DNA of 64,000 nt, taken from positions 4,114,001 to 4,178,000 of the forward strand of contig NZ_LT985980.1 of NCBI RefSeq assembly GCF_900291985.1, written 5' to 3'. Source of the stretch: Lysinibacillus timonensis (GTDB lineage: Bacteria > Bacillota > Bacilli > Bacillales_A > Planococcaceae). Positions 47,064-55,260 of this stretch are shown here, one piece after another. The notes below the pieces were generated by a model that was given only the letters and a program-made list of their open reading frames with translations, was not told the origin of the DNA and made no database searches. A program made the position numbers and the translations under genes. Numbering within the stretch: position 1 is the first letter of the stretch; every line of letters begins with the position of its first letter.

Positions 47064-47737
47064 TTGTTACAATAATCCTTATCTTCATCGTCATGCCGTT
47101 AGTGTTATATATAGGTGTGACATTATTAGAAGATCGAAAGTATTATATTATTTCAGTCATTATAATATTTTTAGCTTGTATACCATTTATTTTAAGATTT
47201 GAAATGCGAAAGCCACAGCCTAGAGAAATTTTATTAATCGCAGTTATGGCAGGAATTTCTGTAGCGGGGCGTGTATTATTTGCTGTAACACCAGGGTTCA
47301 AACCAGTTGCGGCTGTAACTGCCATTACAGGTTTTTACTTAGGGGCAGAGGCCGGTTTTTTAACAGGTGCTTTAAGTGCAATCGTTTCAAATATGTTTTT
47401 TGGACAAGGGCCTTGGACACCTTTTCAAATGTTTACATGGGGATTGATTGGATTTGTCGCAGGCTTACTCGGGAAGACTGGTAAAATGGAAGGGAAGCTA
47501 GCATTAATATTATTCGGTGTAATTACAGGGGTGTTTTATTCAATTGGAATGGATGTTTGGAGCGTTTTATCCATTACAGGGTTATTTTCTATGGAAGCCT
47601 ATCTTGCAGCATTGGCGACTGCGTTACCTTTTACAGTGATGTATGCCATTTCAAATGTAATCTTTTTACTCCTTTTAACTAAACCCATTGGGGAGAAGTT
47701 AAAAAGAGTTAAATTAAAGTACAATATTTTTAACTAA
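47030..47737 (+). CDS. ECF transporter S component, probably cobalamin-specific
   Basis: A 235-residue membrane protein with about seven hydrophobic segments. Its S-component features include FKPVAAVTAITGFYLGAEAG and the loop FGQGPWTPFQMFTWG. Being the last gene of a B12-riboswitch operon with its own T and ATPase genes, it is the likely substrate-binding subunit, comparable with CbrT of the predicted CbrTUV group. Specificity for cobalamin or a precursor such as a corrinoid is inferred from context. The start overlaps the ATPase gene, so translation is coupled. A bidirectional terminator follows. Confidence 0.85.
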   Translation: MQEGRQSSFSLIVTIILIFIVMPLVLYIGVTLLEDRKYYIISVIIIFLACIPFILRFEMRKPQPREILLIAVMAGISVAGRVLFAVTPGFKPVAAVTAITGFYLGAEAGFLTGALSAIVSNMFFGQGPWTPFQMFTWGLIGFVAGLLGKTGKMEGKLALILFGVITGVFYSIGMDVWSVLSITGLFSMEAYLAALATALPFTVMYAISNVIFLLLLTKPIGEKLKRVKLKYNIFN

Positions 47738-47739
47738 TA

Positions 47740-47775
47740 AAAGCACGTTCCAAAGTGGAATGGAGCGTGCTTTAA
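47740..47775. terminator. Bidirectional terminator between cobalamin operon and fabI
   Basis: AAAGCACGTTCC pairs with GGAGCGTGCTTT (one G-U). T-rich sequence lies on the minus-strand side and a short one on the plus side, serving the convergent transcripts. Confidence 0.75.
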
Positions 47776-47802
47776 CCAATGGAAATTCAATTTGCTAATG
47801 GG

Positions 47803-48579
47803 TTATCCCATAATGTGATAACCAGAATCGACATAGATTACTTCGCCAGTAACTCCGCTCGAAAGGTTACTTAACATTACTACGGTCATGTTAGCTACTT
47901 CTTCTTGCGTAACATTTCGTTTTAATGGAGATTTTTCTTCAATTTGATGAAGGATTGTGTTGAAGCTTGGAACTCCTTTAGCTGCTAACGTACGAATTGC
48001 ACCTGCAGAAATAGCATTGACACGAATACCTTCAGCACCTAAATCGAATGCTAAGTATTTAGTTGAAGCTTCAAGTGCAGCTTTTGCAACCCCCATCACA
48101 TTATAACCTTCTAATACTCGTTCCCCGCCTAAGTAAGACATTGTAACAATGGAACCACCTTCTGTCATGAAAGGTCGTGCAGCTTTTGCAACAGCGATTA
48201 ATGAGTAAGCGCTTGTATCTTGAGCGAATGCATAGCCATCACGTGTTGTCTCGACAAAACGGTTGTGTAAATCTTGGGCATGTGCGAAGGCAACTGAGTG
48301 AACGATCCCGTGAATGACACCATATTTTTCGCCAATCTCATTAAATGCAGCTGCAATACTTTCATCACTATTTACATCACATTGAATAACTGCAGTATTG
48401 TAATCTTGATAATTTTCTAAGACTTTATCGATTTTTCCTTTTGAACGTTCTTTTCGATATGTGAAAATGACATTTGCACCAACTTCTAAAAGCTTTTTGG
48501 CAATTCCCCATGCAATACTACGTTCGTTAGCAACGCCCATTACGACGATATTTTTATCTTTTAATTGTAAAATGTCCAT
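47803..48579 (-). CDS. fabI: Enoyl-ACP reductase FabI
   Basis: A 258-residue short-chain-dehydrogenase-fold enzyme doing the last step of each fatty acid elongation cycle with NAD(P)H. The nucleotide site VMGVANERSIAWGIA is near the N terminus. The catalytic Tyr-x6-Lys is Y159-K166 (YNVMGVAK) and a further Tyr is at 149. The conserved SAGAIRTLAAKG follows. It is transcribed from its own promoter, which overlaps a FapR-like box, so malonyl-CoA-responsive control is expected. It is the triclosan-target type of enoyl reductase. Confidence 0.95.
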   Translation of the reverse strand: MDILQLKDKNIVVMGVANERSIAWGIAKKLLEVGANVIFTYRKERSKGKIDKVLENYQDYNTAVIQCDVNSDESIAAAFNEIGEKYGVIHGIVHSVAFAHAQDLHNRFVETTRDGYAFAQDTSAYSLIAVAKAARPFMTEGGSIVTMSYLGGERVLEGYNVMGVAKAALEASTKYLAFDLGAEGIRVNAISAGAIRTLAAKGVPSFNTILHQIEEKSPLKRNVTQEEVANMTVVMLSNLSSGVTGEVIYVDSGYHIMG

Positions 48580-48616
48580 TTCAGATACCCCTTTAACTTT
48601 ATTGTTATATCAGTTA

Positions 48617-48667
48617 TTAGTACCAACTACTAAATTTGATTTTAACAGTTATCTCTGTAAATATCAA
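48617..48667 (-). promoter_or_regulatory. fabI promoter with FapR-like operator
   Basis: On the minus strand TTGATA (48662-48667) and TAAAAT (48639-48644) have a 17-base spacer. Just downstream, at 48617-48633, lies the 17-base near-palindrome TTAGTACCAACTACTAA (plus-strand reading). It differs at one position from the FapR consensus TTAGTACCTRNTACTAA. Confidence 0.8.
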
Positions 48668-48704
48668 CATGATTATAGTACCTTTATGTAAGGAGGGGAA
48701 ATTA

Positions 48705-49373
48705 TTGAAATTAACCGTTAAACAAATTATTCAACTAAATAATGAAAAACGAAAAAAACTGACTCCTAAAAACGAAGAATATTATAATGATTTACTTATT
48801 TATATAAGAATGAGTCCATTGAAAAATGAAAGAGCGTCCGAAGAAAAATTGATGGAAGTGCTCGATCAGTTATTAGAAGGTCAAAACGATGGGAAAACAG
48901 CAGAAGAACTATTTGGAACAGACCCAAAGCAATTAGCAGATAATATTATTCAATCATTACCTAAGGAATCTTATAAAGAAATATTAGAGTTTGGTTTAGA
49001 AATAATCTTGTCGCTGTTTGGTTGGTATTTAATTGTATGGGGTATATGGCCGATGATTCAAAAAAATGACCAAATCGGCTTTTTAGGATCAATTATTATA
49101 TCTGGGCTATTACTTGTTGGAAGTTTACTATTAATCGTTTATTTATTGACTAGAGTAATTAGAAAACATGCATTTAAAGAGAAGAAGAACAGTAAAGTCG
49201 TTACAATTATTGTTTGTTTAGCACTTGTATTATTATTAAGTAGCTTAATTGTACAAATGGTTTTACCACCGCTCGGCCCAAGATTGATTATTTCTTATTA
49301 CACTCCATTTGGACTTGGGTGTTTCTTCTTATTAGCAAGCTATATCTTGAAGAAATCACGAGAAGCAAAATAA
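48705..49373 (+). CDS. DUF1129-type membrane protein
   Basis: A 222-residue protein beginning at a TTG that follows AAGGAGGGG. The N-terminal half is soluble and charged (LNNEKRKKLTPKNEEYYNDL, then DPKQLADNIIQSLPKE), and four hydrophobic segments lie in the second half. That layout is typical of the DUF1129 family. It diverges from fabI, and its control region overlaps the FapR-like box, so it could share lipid-linked regulation. The function is unknown. Confidence 0.75.
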   Translation: MKLTVKQIIQLNNEKRKKLTPKNEEYYNDLLIYIRMSPLKNERASEEKLMEVLDQLLEGQNDGKTAEELFGTDPKQLADNIIQSLPKESYKEILEFGLEIILSLFGWYLIVWGIWPMIQKNDQIGFLGSIIISGLLLVGSLLLIVYLLTRVIRKHAFKEKKNSKVVTIIVCLALVLLLSSLIVQMVLPPLGPRLIISYYTPFGLGCFFLLASYILKKSREAK

Positions 49374-49383
49374 GCAAAAAAAT

Positions 49384-49408
49384 AAAGGACATGTGCCCAT
49401 GTCCTTTT
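49384..49408. terminator. Bidirectional terminator between DUF1129 gene and fer
   Basis: AAAGGACATG pairs perfectly with CATGTCCTTT around a 4-base loop, with T or A tracts on both sides. It lies between convergent genes. Confidence 0.85.
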
Positions 49409-49410
49409 CA

Positions 49411-49662
<252 letters not shown>

Positions 49663-49764
49663 CTATCTCTCCTTTTCGATAAGCTTACAAAGAAGCTTCC
49701 TTACTATTCTAAATCGGTTTAAACGACATTTCAACATAAATACTATGAAAATGGAGGGCTTCAG

Positions 49765-50796
49765 TTGATATTTCAATCGATAGTCTTAAAAATTCTTCAC
49801 AAATTAAATAGTGAGAGAACCGTTTCAGCCGCTTTTCATTTACTTAGGGGAAAACGTTCTGGACAAACAATTCAAGATGTTGGGATTTTCCGCTTACATT
49901 CGTATTTTGGGATACTACCAAAGTTAACTAGGACGAACTTTAATGAACTTATTCATAATTTAGTAGAAAATCAATACATAGCCATTGTACAAAATAATTA
50001 TTATAAATTCATGGAAAAAGGTCTAAATATTGTAGAAAATTCATTGCCAATAGTATTTGACGGATGGCATTACCGTGGAAATGAACATACCTTCTTCTCA
50101 AGATTATCATTAATCGTTCAAAGCTTATCGCAACAAAAAGCAAGCGAAATGAAGTTTGTCCCAATTCAGCAAAATGAAGAAATACAAAACTGGGTAAAAC
50201 GCTTCTTATTAGATAATAACTATCAAACTGGTAATTTACAATCGAAACTTCTAGATGAGATTGTTACAAGTCTAGACATAGTTCAGTGTGATGAACAAGT
50301 AAAAATGATTGTCATGAAAAGGCTAGCTGGATATAAATTACCTGGGTATACATGGCAGCAATTGAGCGTTTTAGATAATCGTTCTGAAATTGATATTCAG
50401 TTATTATATATTTCGTGCTTACATAAATGGTTAAATGAAATTTTTCAAAATCATAATCAATATCCATTACTTACTCAAATGGCAGCACAACTGCGTATTG
50501 AAATTCCTTTAACCGGTTCAGCATTTCAAACTGCGAAATTATTTAATGAAGGATACTCAATGGAACAAATTAGCTCAATCCGTAATTTGAAACTTAGTAC
50601 AATCGAAGATCATATTGTTGAACTTGCGATGAACGAACCGAGTTTTTCCATCGAGCAATTTGTTTCACCGAAAGACTGTGAACTTGTTTATCAAACAATT
50701 GAAAGTTACGATACTAGAAAATTAAAAGTATTACACGAAGTACTTCCACATTTATCATACTTCCAACTTCGACTAGTATTAGCTAGAGGAGACTGA
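49765..50796 (+). CDS. ypbB: YpbB helix-turn-helix protein, RecQ partner
   Basis: A 343-residue protein starting with TTG after GGAGG. It has an N-terminal winged-helix-like region (GKRSGQTIQDVGIFRLHSYF) and a C-terminal helix-turn-helix (NEGYSMEQISSIRNLKLSTI). The family resembles the C-terminal accessory part of longer RecQ helicases, and the gene always sits next to recQ in Bacillus. Only 4 bases separate it from recQ. A role as DNA-binding helper of RecQ is inferred. Confidence 0.85.
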   Translation: MIFQSIVLKILHKLNSERTVSAAFHLLRGKRSGQTIQDVGIFRLHSYFGILPKLTRTNFNELIHNLVENQYIAIVQNNYYKFMEKGLNIVENSLPIVFDGWHYRGNEHTFFSRLSLIVQSLSQQKASEMKFVPIQQNEEIQNWVKRFLLDNNYQTGNLQSKLLDEIVTSLDIVQCDEQVKMIVMKRLAGYKLPGYTWQQLSVLDNRSEIDIQLLYISCLHKWLNEIFQNHNQYPLLTQMAAQLRIEIPLTGSAFQTAKLFNEGYSMEQISSIRNLKLSTIEDHIVELAMNEPSFSIEQFVSPKDCELVYQTIESYDTRKLKVLHEVLPHLSYFQLRLVLARGD

Positions 50797-50800
50797 TTTC

Positions 50801-52246
50801 ATGCTACTTGAAGAACTATTATATAAACATTTTGGTTATCATACTTTCCGCCCAGGGCAAAGAGAGGTAATTGAACAATTGGTAGAGGGCCGAGATGTCA
50901 TAGCCTTATTACCTACGGGAATGGGTAAATCACTTTGTTATCAATTACCAGGATATATTTTTCCAAAGCCTGTATTAATTATTTCTCCACTTCTTTCACT
51001 AATGCAGGACCAAGTAACACAAATGAAGCAAAATGGTGAAAAACGTGTTGTGGCACTTAATTCGTTTCTAACATTGGGTCAAAAAAATGATGCACTTAAC
51101 TTATTACATCAATACCAATTTATTTTTGTATCTCCTGAAATGTTATTACAACATCATGTTAAGCAACGGCTGTCTCACATGCAATTGTCGTTAATTGTTA
51201 TAGATGAGGCGCATTGTTTATCGCAGTGGGGATTCGATTTCCGCCCTGATTACTTAAGAATAGGGGAAGTGTTTGATGAAAAAAATCGTCCACCCATTCT
51301 AGCGTTATCTGCAACTGCAACGAACAAAGTAATAGGGGATATCAAAAGCTATTTAAAAATGAAAGAGCCTTTTGAATATATTCATTCTGTCGATAGACCT
51401 AACATCCATTTAGGAAAATTATATTTTCAAAATCAGGATGAGAAGCTCGAGTGGATTTTGGAGCATGTACAAAAGACAGAAGGGCCAGGAATCATTTATA
51501 CACAATCGCGTGCTAAAACAGAGAGTATAAGTGAAAGACTAATCCAATTAGGCATTCCTGCTGCTGCCTATCATGCAGGAAAGGATGCTTTGGATAGACA
51601 ATTTATCCAGCAACAGTTTATTGAAGGCTCCCTTGACTGGATTGTAGCAACGAATGCATTTGGGATGGGTGTGCACAAACAGAATGTACGACAAGTGCTT
51701 CACCATTCGCTACCATCAAATATTGCGAATTATATGCAAGAGATTGGTAGGGCAGGTCGAGATGGACAAGATGCTCTAGCAGTTCTATTATACTCGGAAG
51801 GGGACGAAGAGGTTTCTAGACTGTTAGCTATAGATGATCTGCCAACGAAACATCATATAGATATATATGAGCAATATAGACTTAATAATGAAAATGTTAA
51901 AACTATGATTCATAATGGTGAAATCTCTGAAACAGCATTTCGTGTATTAGACTACTGGATGAATGAGAAAACGACGATGGAAGTAAACCATATTCTCAAT
52001 GTAATGAAACATGAAAAGTTACGTGCCATCGATCAAATGATTAATTTAATTCGTACGGACGATTGTATGCGATCTGATCTTGTGCACTATTTTGGACAAA
52101 CTTTACAAACAAGACCAGAAAATTGCTGTCAATCGTGCGGTTTGAATTATGAAGAAATAGTTAATCCAAGAGTTCAAAAATCTGGAGATAGAATAGAAAT
52201 TAGTTGGAAAGAAAGAATTGAGAGTATATTACTAGGAAATTCGTAG
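50801..52246 (+). CDS. recQ: ATP-dependent DNA helicase RecQ (short form)
   Basis: A 481-residue superfamily 2 helicase acting 3' to 5' in recombination and repair of stalled forks. Motif 0 is FRPGQREVIEQL, Walker A LLPTGMGKS (37-44), DEAH near 135, motif III LALSATAT, and motif VI MQEIGRAGRDGQ. The zinc site near the C terminus has four cysteines (DDCMRSD and NCCQSCG). HRDC and full RQC winged helix are absent, as in B. subtilis RecS/RecQ. It is probably co-expressed with ypbB. Confidence 0.93.
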   Translation: MLLEELLYKHFGYHTFRPGQREVIEQLVEGRDVIALLPTGMGKSLCYQLPGYIFPKPVLIISPLLSLMQDQVTQMKQNGEKRVVALNSFLTLGQKNDALNLLHQYQFIFVSPEMLLQHHVKQRLSHMQLSLIVIDEAHCLSQWGFDFRPDYLRIGEVFDEKNRPPILALSATATNKVIGDIKSYLKMKEPFEYIHSVDRPNIHLGKLYFQNQDEKLEWILEHVQKTEGPGIIYTQSRAKTESISERLIQLGIPAAAYHAGKDALDRQFIQQQFIEGSLDWIVATNAFGMGVHKQNVRQVLHHSLPSNIANYMQEIGRAGRDGQDALAVLLYSEGDEEVSRLLAIDDLPTKHHIDIYEQYRLNNENVKTMIHNGEISETAFRVLDYWMNEKTTMEVNHILNVMKHEKLRAIDQMINLIRTDDCMRSDLVHYFGQTLQTRPENCCQSCGLNYEEIVNPRVQKSGDRIEISWKERIESILLGNS

Positions 52247-52262
52247 CATTTATAACTCGACA

Positions 52263-52311
52263 AAATGTCGACAAAATCTATTAAAATAGGTCTTGTCGAC
52301 ATTTACTTTTT
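52263..52311 (+). terminator. Long perfect hairpin terminator after recQ
   Basis: AAATGTCGACAA pairs with TTGTCGACATTT (12 bp). A further 7-bp stem stacks inside, and ACTTTTT follows. Confidence 0.85.
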
Positions 52312-52360
52312 AACCAAATTTCGGCATAATATGATAGAGAAGCGTTTGGAGGTGGTCACG

Positions 52361-53005
52361 ATGGTAAGAGAAGATTACAGAGAAAAGATAGAAGAACATC
52401 GTCAATCAATTAAGTTAGAGAAGAAACCTAACTCTAGACTGTCACGCTCACGTGGAACTACTATACAAAAGAAAAAACGTCGAGATCCGTTAATGACAAC
52501 TTTATTAGTCATTTTCATTTTTATTCCATTAGCTATGCTTGTTTATGTATGGGGCATTTGGAACCCAATAGGATCTGCAGAGCAGGTACAAAATGAAGGT
52601 GCTATAGCATATGAAACAAATGAAAATGTTTCAAAGAATAATAGTGAAAATGAAATCGTAATGATTGATAATGAAGAAGAGAGTAACAACGTAGCGGATG
52701 ATGAACAGTCTAATCAAGATAGCGAATTGAATTCCGGTAATTCAGTTGTAGTACCTGTAACGAAAGAGCAAAGCAATCAGGAACAAGGAAATGGCTTCCC
52801 TTCTTCAGAGCCAATAGTAAATGACAACGAGGGACCAACAAGTAACGAAAATGGAGAATTGCAACCTGGAATACATATTGTTCAAGAAGGAGATACACTC
52901 TTCCGTATTGCAACAAATAATTCTACAACGGTTGATGAGCTTATGACTGCTAATAATTTAGAATCTCCAAATATTTCAGTTGGACAACAATTACTCATTC
53001 CTTAA
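52361..53005 (+). CDS. ypbE: LysM-domain single-span protein (YpbE-like)
   Basis: A 214-residue protein. The ATG at 52361 follows TTGGAGGTGG; the longer frame upstream runs through the recQ terminator and is unlikely. It has a basic cytoplasmic N terminus, a membrane anchor at about residues 45-68, and a long Asn/Glu/Ser-rich spacer. A C-terminal LysM domain (about 168-214) contains HIVQEGDTLFRIATNNSTTV. It should bind peptidoglycan outside the cell. Position after recQ matches ypbE; the ypbD gene between them in B. subtilis is missing. Confidence 0.83.
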   Translation: MVREDYREKIEEHRQSIKLEKKPNSRLSRSRGTTIQKKKRRDPLMTTLLVIFIFIPLAMLVYVWGIWNPIGSAEQVQNEGAIAYETNENVSKNNSENEIVMIDNEEESNNVADDEQSNQDSELNSGNSVVVPVTKEQSNQEQGNGFPSSEPIVNDNEGPTSNENGELQPGIHIVQEGDTLFRIATNNSTTVDELMTANNLESPNISVGQQLLIP

Positions 53006-53080
53006 TAGAAAGTGTATTTTGTTTTCATTTTTGTGTGGATACATTAAAATAATGAACATATTCTATGTTATCGATTTATT

Positions 53081-53118
53081 AAAGACGAATGGTGTACAAT
53101 TGCCTCGTCTTTTTCTTT
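53081..53118 (+). terminator. Terminator after LysM gene
   Basis: AAAGACGA pairs with TCGTCTTT around a 16-base loop and is followed by a T-rich stretch. Confidence 0.75.
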
Positions 53119-53139
53119 TTGTTAAGGGGGAGTGATTTC

Positions 53140-53904
53140 ATGATTACATTTGTTGTCGTTTTACTAATTGGATGCTTCGGTATTTTGCTCTATATGGTAA
53201 AGGAAGCTTTTGAAAATAATGTATTAACCCACGAGGTTACCTTACAAGGTCAAGATGAAACTATCAAACTATTTTTCATTTCTGATATTCATGTACGCAA
53301 AGTTAATGAAGGTATGATTACTAATCTTAAAGGAAAATTCAATGCTGTCATTATTGGTGGAGATTTAGCCGATAAAAGAACTCCCAAGGAACGAATTCGA
53401 CAAAATTTGAGATTACTACAACAACTAGGTCCTTTGTATTTTATTTGGGGCAATAATGACCGTGAAGTAGGAGAAGAAAACCTTCGGGCTATTCTTAACG
53501 AATATAATGTGAGAATTATCGAAAATAGTTCAATGCAGTTACCTCAAACAAATAATATTATTTGGATAAGCGGGATTGATGATACAACAACAAAAAATGT
53601 GCGGTACGATAAAGCCTTCGAAAAGTGTGGGGAGCATGATAAAGTCATCTTTATTTCTCATAATCCAAAAGTATTTGCTAAAGTGCGAAGTCGTTATAAT
53701 GTATCTCTATTAATGGGTGGTCATTTACATGGTGGCCAAATCCGCTTAGGGCCGTTTGGAATTTATCCACATGGGTCTTTCTTTATTGACAAGGGAGTAC
53801 CAACATTGATTAGCAATGGTTATGGAACAACTTTATTACCTTTAAGATTCGGTGCGAAACCGCAGTGTCATATCATTGATATAAAGATTAAAGGGCAAAT
53901 GTAA
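53140..53904 (+). CDS. ypbG: Calcineurin-like metallophosphoesterase (YpbG)
   Basis: A 254-residue protein with an N-terminal membrane helix (about residues 1-20) and a phosphoesterase domain. The dimetal motifs are all present: SDIHVR, GGDLAD, GNND, SHNPKVFAK and GGHLHGGQ. The ATG at 53140 follows AAGGGGGAG. The gene place before ypdA agrees with B. subtilis ypbG. Its substrate is unknown. Confidence 0.87.
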   Translation: MITFVVVLLIGCFGILLYMVKEAFENNVLTHEVTLQGQDETIKLFFISDIHVRKVNEGMITNLKGKFNAVIIGGDLADKRTPKERIRQNLRLLQQLGPLYFIWGNNDREVGEENLRAILNEYNVRIIENSSMQLPQTNNIIWISGIDDTTTKNVRYDKAFEKCGEHDKVIFISHNPKVFAKVRSRYNVSLLMGGHLHGGQIRLGPFGIYPHGSFFIDKGVPTLISNGYGTTLLPLRFGAKPQCHIIDIKIKGQM

Positions 53905-53963
53905 AACCGTCATAAAAATTCGCGCTATAATAAAACTAGGTTCAGATTAAGGAGATGTCAAAC

Positions 53964-54926
53964 ATGGAAAGAGTAGATGCTATTATAGTTGGGGGAGGCC
54001 CATGTGGCATATCGGCAGCCATTGAATTACAGAATATTGGGCTAAAACCAATCATTATTGAAAAAGGAAATGTAGTAAATGCATTATATAATTATCCAAC
54101 ACATCAAACGTTTTTTAGTACAAGTGAAAAACTAGCGATTGGAGATGTACCATTTATTATTGAAGAACGCAAACCTCGCCGCAATCAAGCGCTAGTCTAT
54201 TACCGGGAAGTAGTTAAGATGAAGGAGTTATGTGTGCATCGGTTTGAAAAAGTAGAGTCTGTTACAAAACGTAATGATGGTACATTTATTGTACAATCAG
54301 ATAAGGCAAGTTACGAAACACCCTATGTAGTACTTGCAACAGGCTATTATGATCAACCAAACTACATGAACATACCTGGAGAAAAGCTACCAAAAGTATT
54401 CCATTATTTTAAAGAAGCTCACCCATTTTTTGACACTGATGTGCTCGTGATTGGTGGGAAAAACTCTGCAGTGGATGCAGCGCTTGAATTACATAAAGCT
54501 GGTGCGCATGTTACAGTGTCTTATAGAGGAACACAGTATTCTCCAAGCGTGAAACCTTGGATTTTACCGGAATTTGATGCACTCGTAAGAAATCAAGAAA
54601 TTGATATGATATTTCAAAGTACAGTAAAAGAAATACGTGAAAAAGAAGTCGTGTTAAAAGTAAATGATGAAGAACGTGTTATTCAAAATGAATTTGTATT
54701 TGCAATGACAGGTTATCATCCAGATCATGAGTTCATTCGAGCAATAGGCGTTGGCATTGATGAAGAAACAGGACGGCCTACTTTTAACCCTGAAACGATG
54801 GAAACGAATATAGATAATTTATTCATTGCAGGTGTTCTTGCTGCAGGAAATAATGCGAACGAGATTTTCATTGAAAACGGAAAATTCCATGGTAAATTCA
54901 TTGCAAATTATCTCGCAAGTAAATAA
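53964..54926 (+). CDS. ypdA: Bacillithiol disulfide reductase YpdA
   Basis: A 320-residue flavoprotein of the thioredoxin-reductase-like superfamily; it reduces oxidised bacillithiol with NADPH. The FAD site VGGGPCGISAAIEL is at residues 9-22 and the NAD(P)H site VIGGKNSAVDAALEL near 161. The late FAD segment FIAGVLAAGNNANEIFIENG matches the family. It lacks the CxxC of true thioredoxin reductases. I chose the ATG at 53964 because the one at 53955 touches the ribosome site AAGGAG. Confidence 0.92.
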   Translation: MERVDAIIVGGGPCGISAAIELQNIGLKPIIIEKGNVVNALYNYPTHQTFFSTSEKLAIGDVPFIIEERKPRRNQALVYYREVVKMKELCVHRFEKVESVTKRNDGTFIVQSDKASYETPYVVLATGYYDQPNYMNIPGEKLPKVFHYFKEAHPFFDTDVLVIGGKNSAVDAALELHKAGAHVTVSYRGTQYSPSVKPWILPEFDALVRNQEIDMIFQSTVKEIREKEVVLKVNDEERVIQNEFVFAMTGYHPDHEFIRAIGVGIDEETGRPTFNPETMETNIDNLFIAGVLAAGNNANEIFIENGKFHGKFIANYLASK

Positions 54927-55025
54927 GGTCAAGTTGGGGAAAAGCTGCGGAGAAGTCATCTTATTTTAAAGATGGTTTAGAGCTTGATTATTTGAGTTTT
55001 AAATTGGGAGAGTACGTAGTTTACC

Positions 55026-55199
55026 GTGCCCGAACTGGTAAGTGGTAAGAAAGGGCTACTCTCAGTGCCCATACAGCATGGAAAAATTGCTGAAAGGTAA
55101 CAGAGAGTGGCTCTCAGTTCCAAAATGCCAAAGGAAAACTGGAAAAAGGTAACAGCGAGCCCCTTTCCGTGCCCAAACGTCAAAACGCTACTGCACTCA
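55026..55199. repeat. Degenerate 52-nt repeat between ypdA and ansA
   Basis: Three units in 52-base register start at 55044, 55096 and 55148, each beginning GGTAA(c/g)A. They share a purine-rich and then pyrimidine-rich core (for example GAGAGTGGCTCTCAGTTCC). Another fragment with GTGCCC lies at 55026, out of register by 13 bases. The repeat fills most of a 334-base gap between convergent genes. A weak hairpin near 54958-54978 (CATCTT/AAGATG) might end ypdA. Confidence 0.7.
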
Positions 55200-55260
55200 A
55201 TAATCAATAAAGGTAGTACTCCACAAAAATTAACACACTAAAAGCTTCGAGAATATCAAA

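Noticed and set aside
55026-55199. Minus-strand 76-codon frame (54977-55207) in the ypdA-ansA gap
   Set aside because: Falls entirely on the degenerate repeat and has no recognisable ribosome site.
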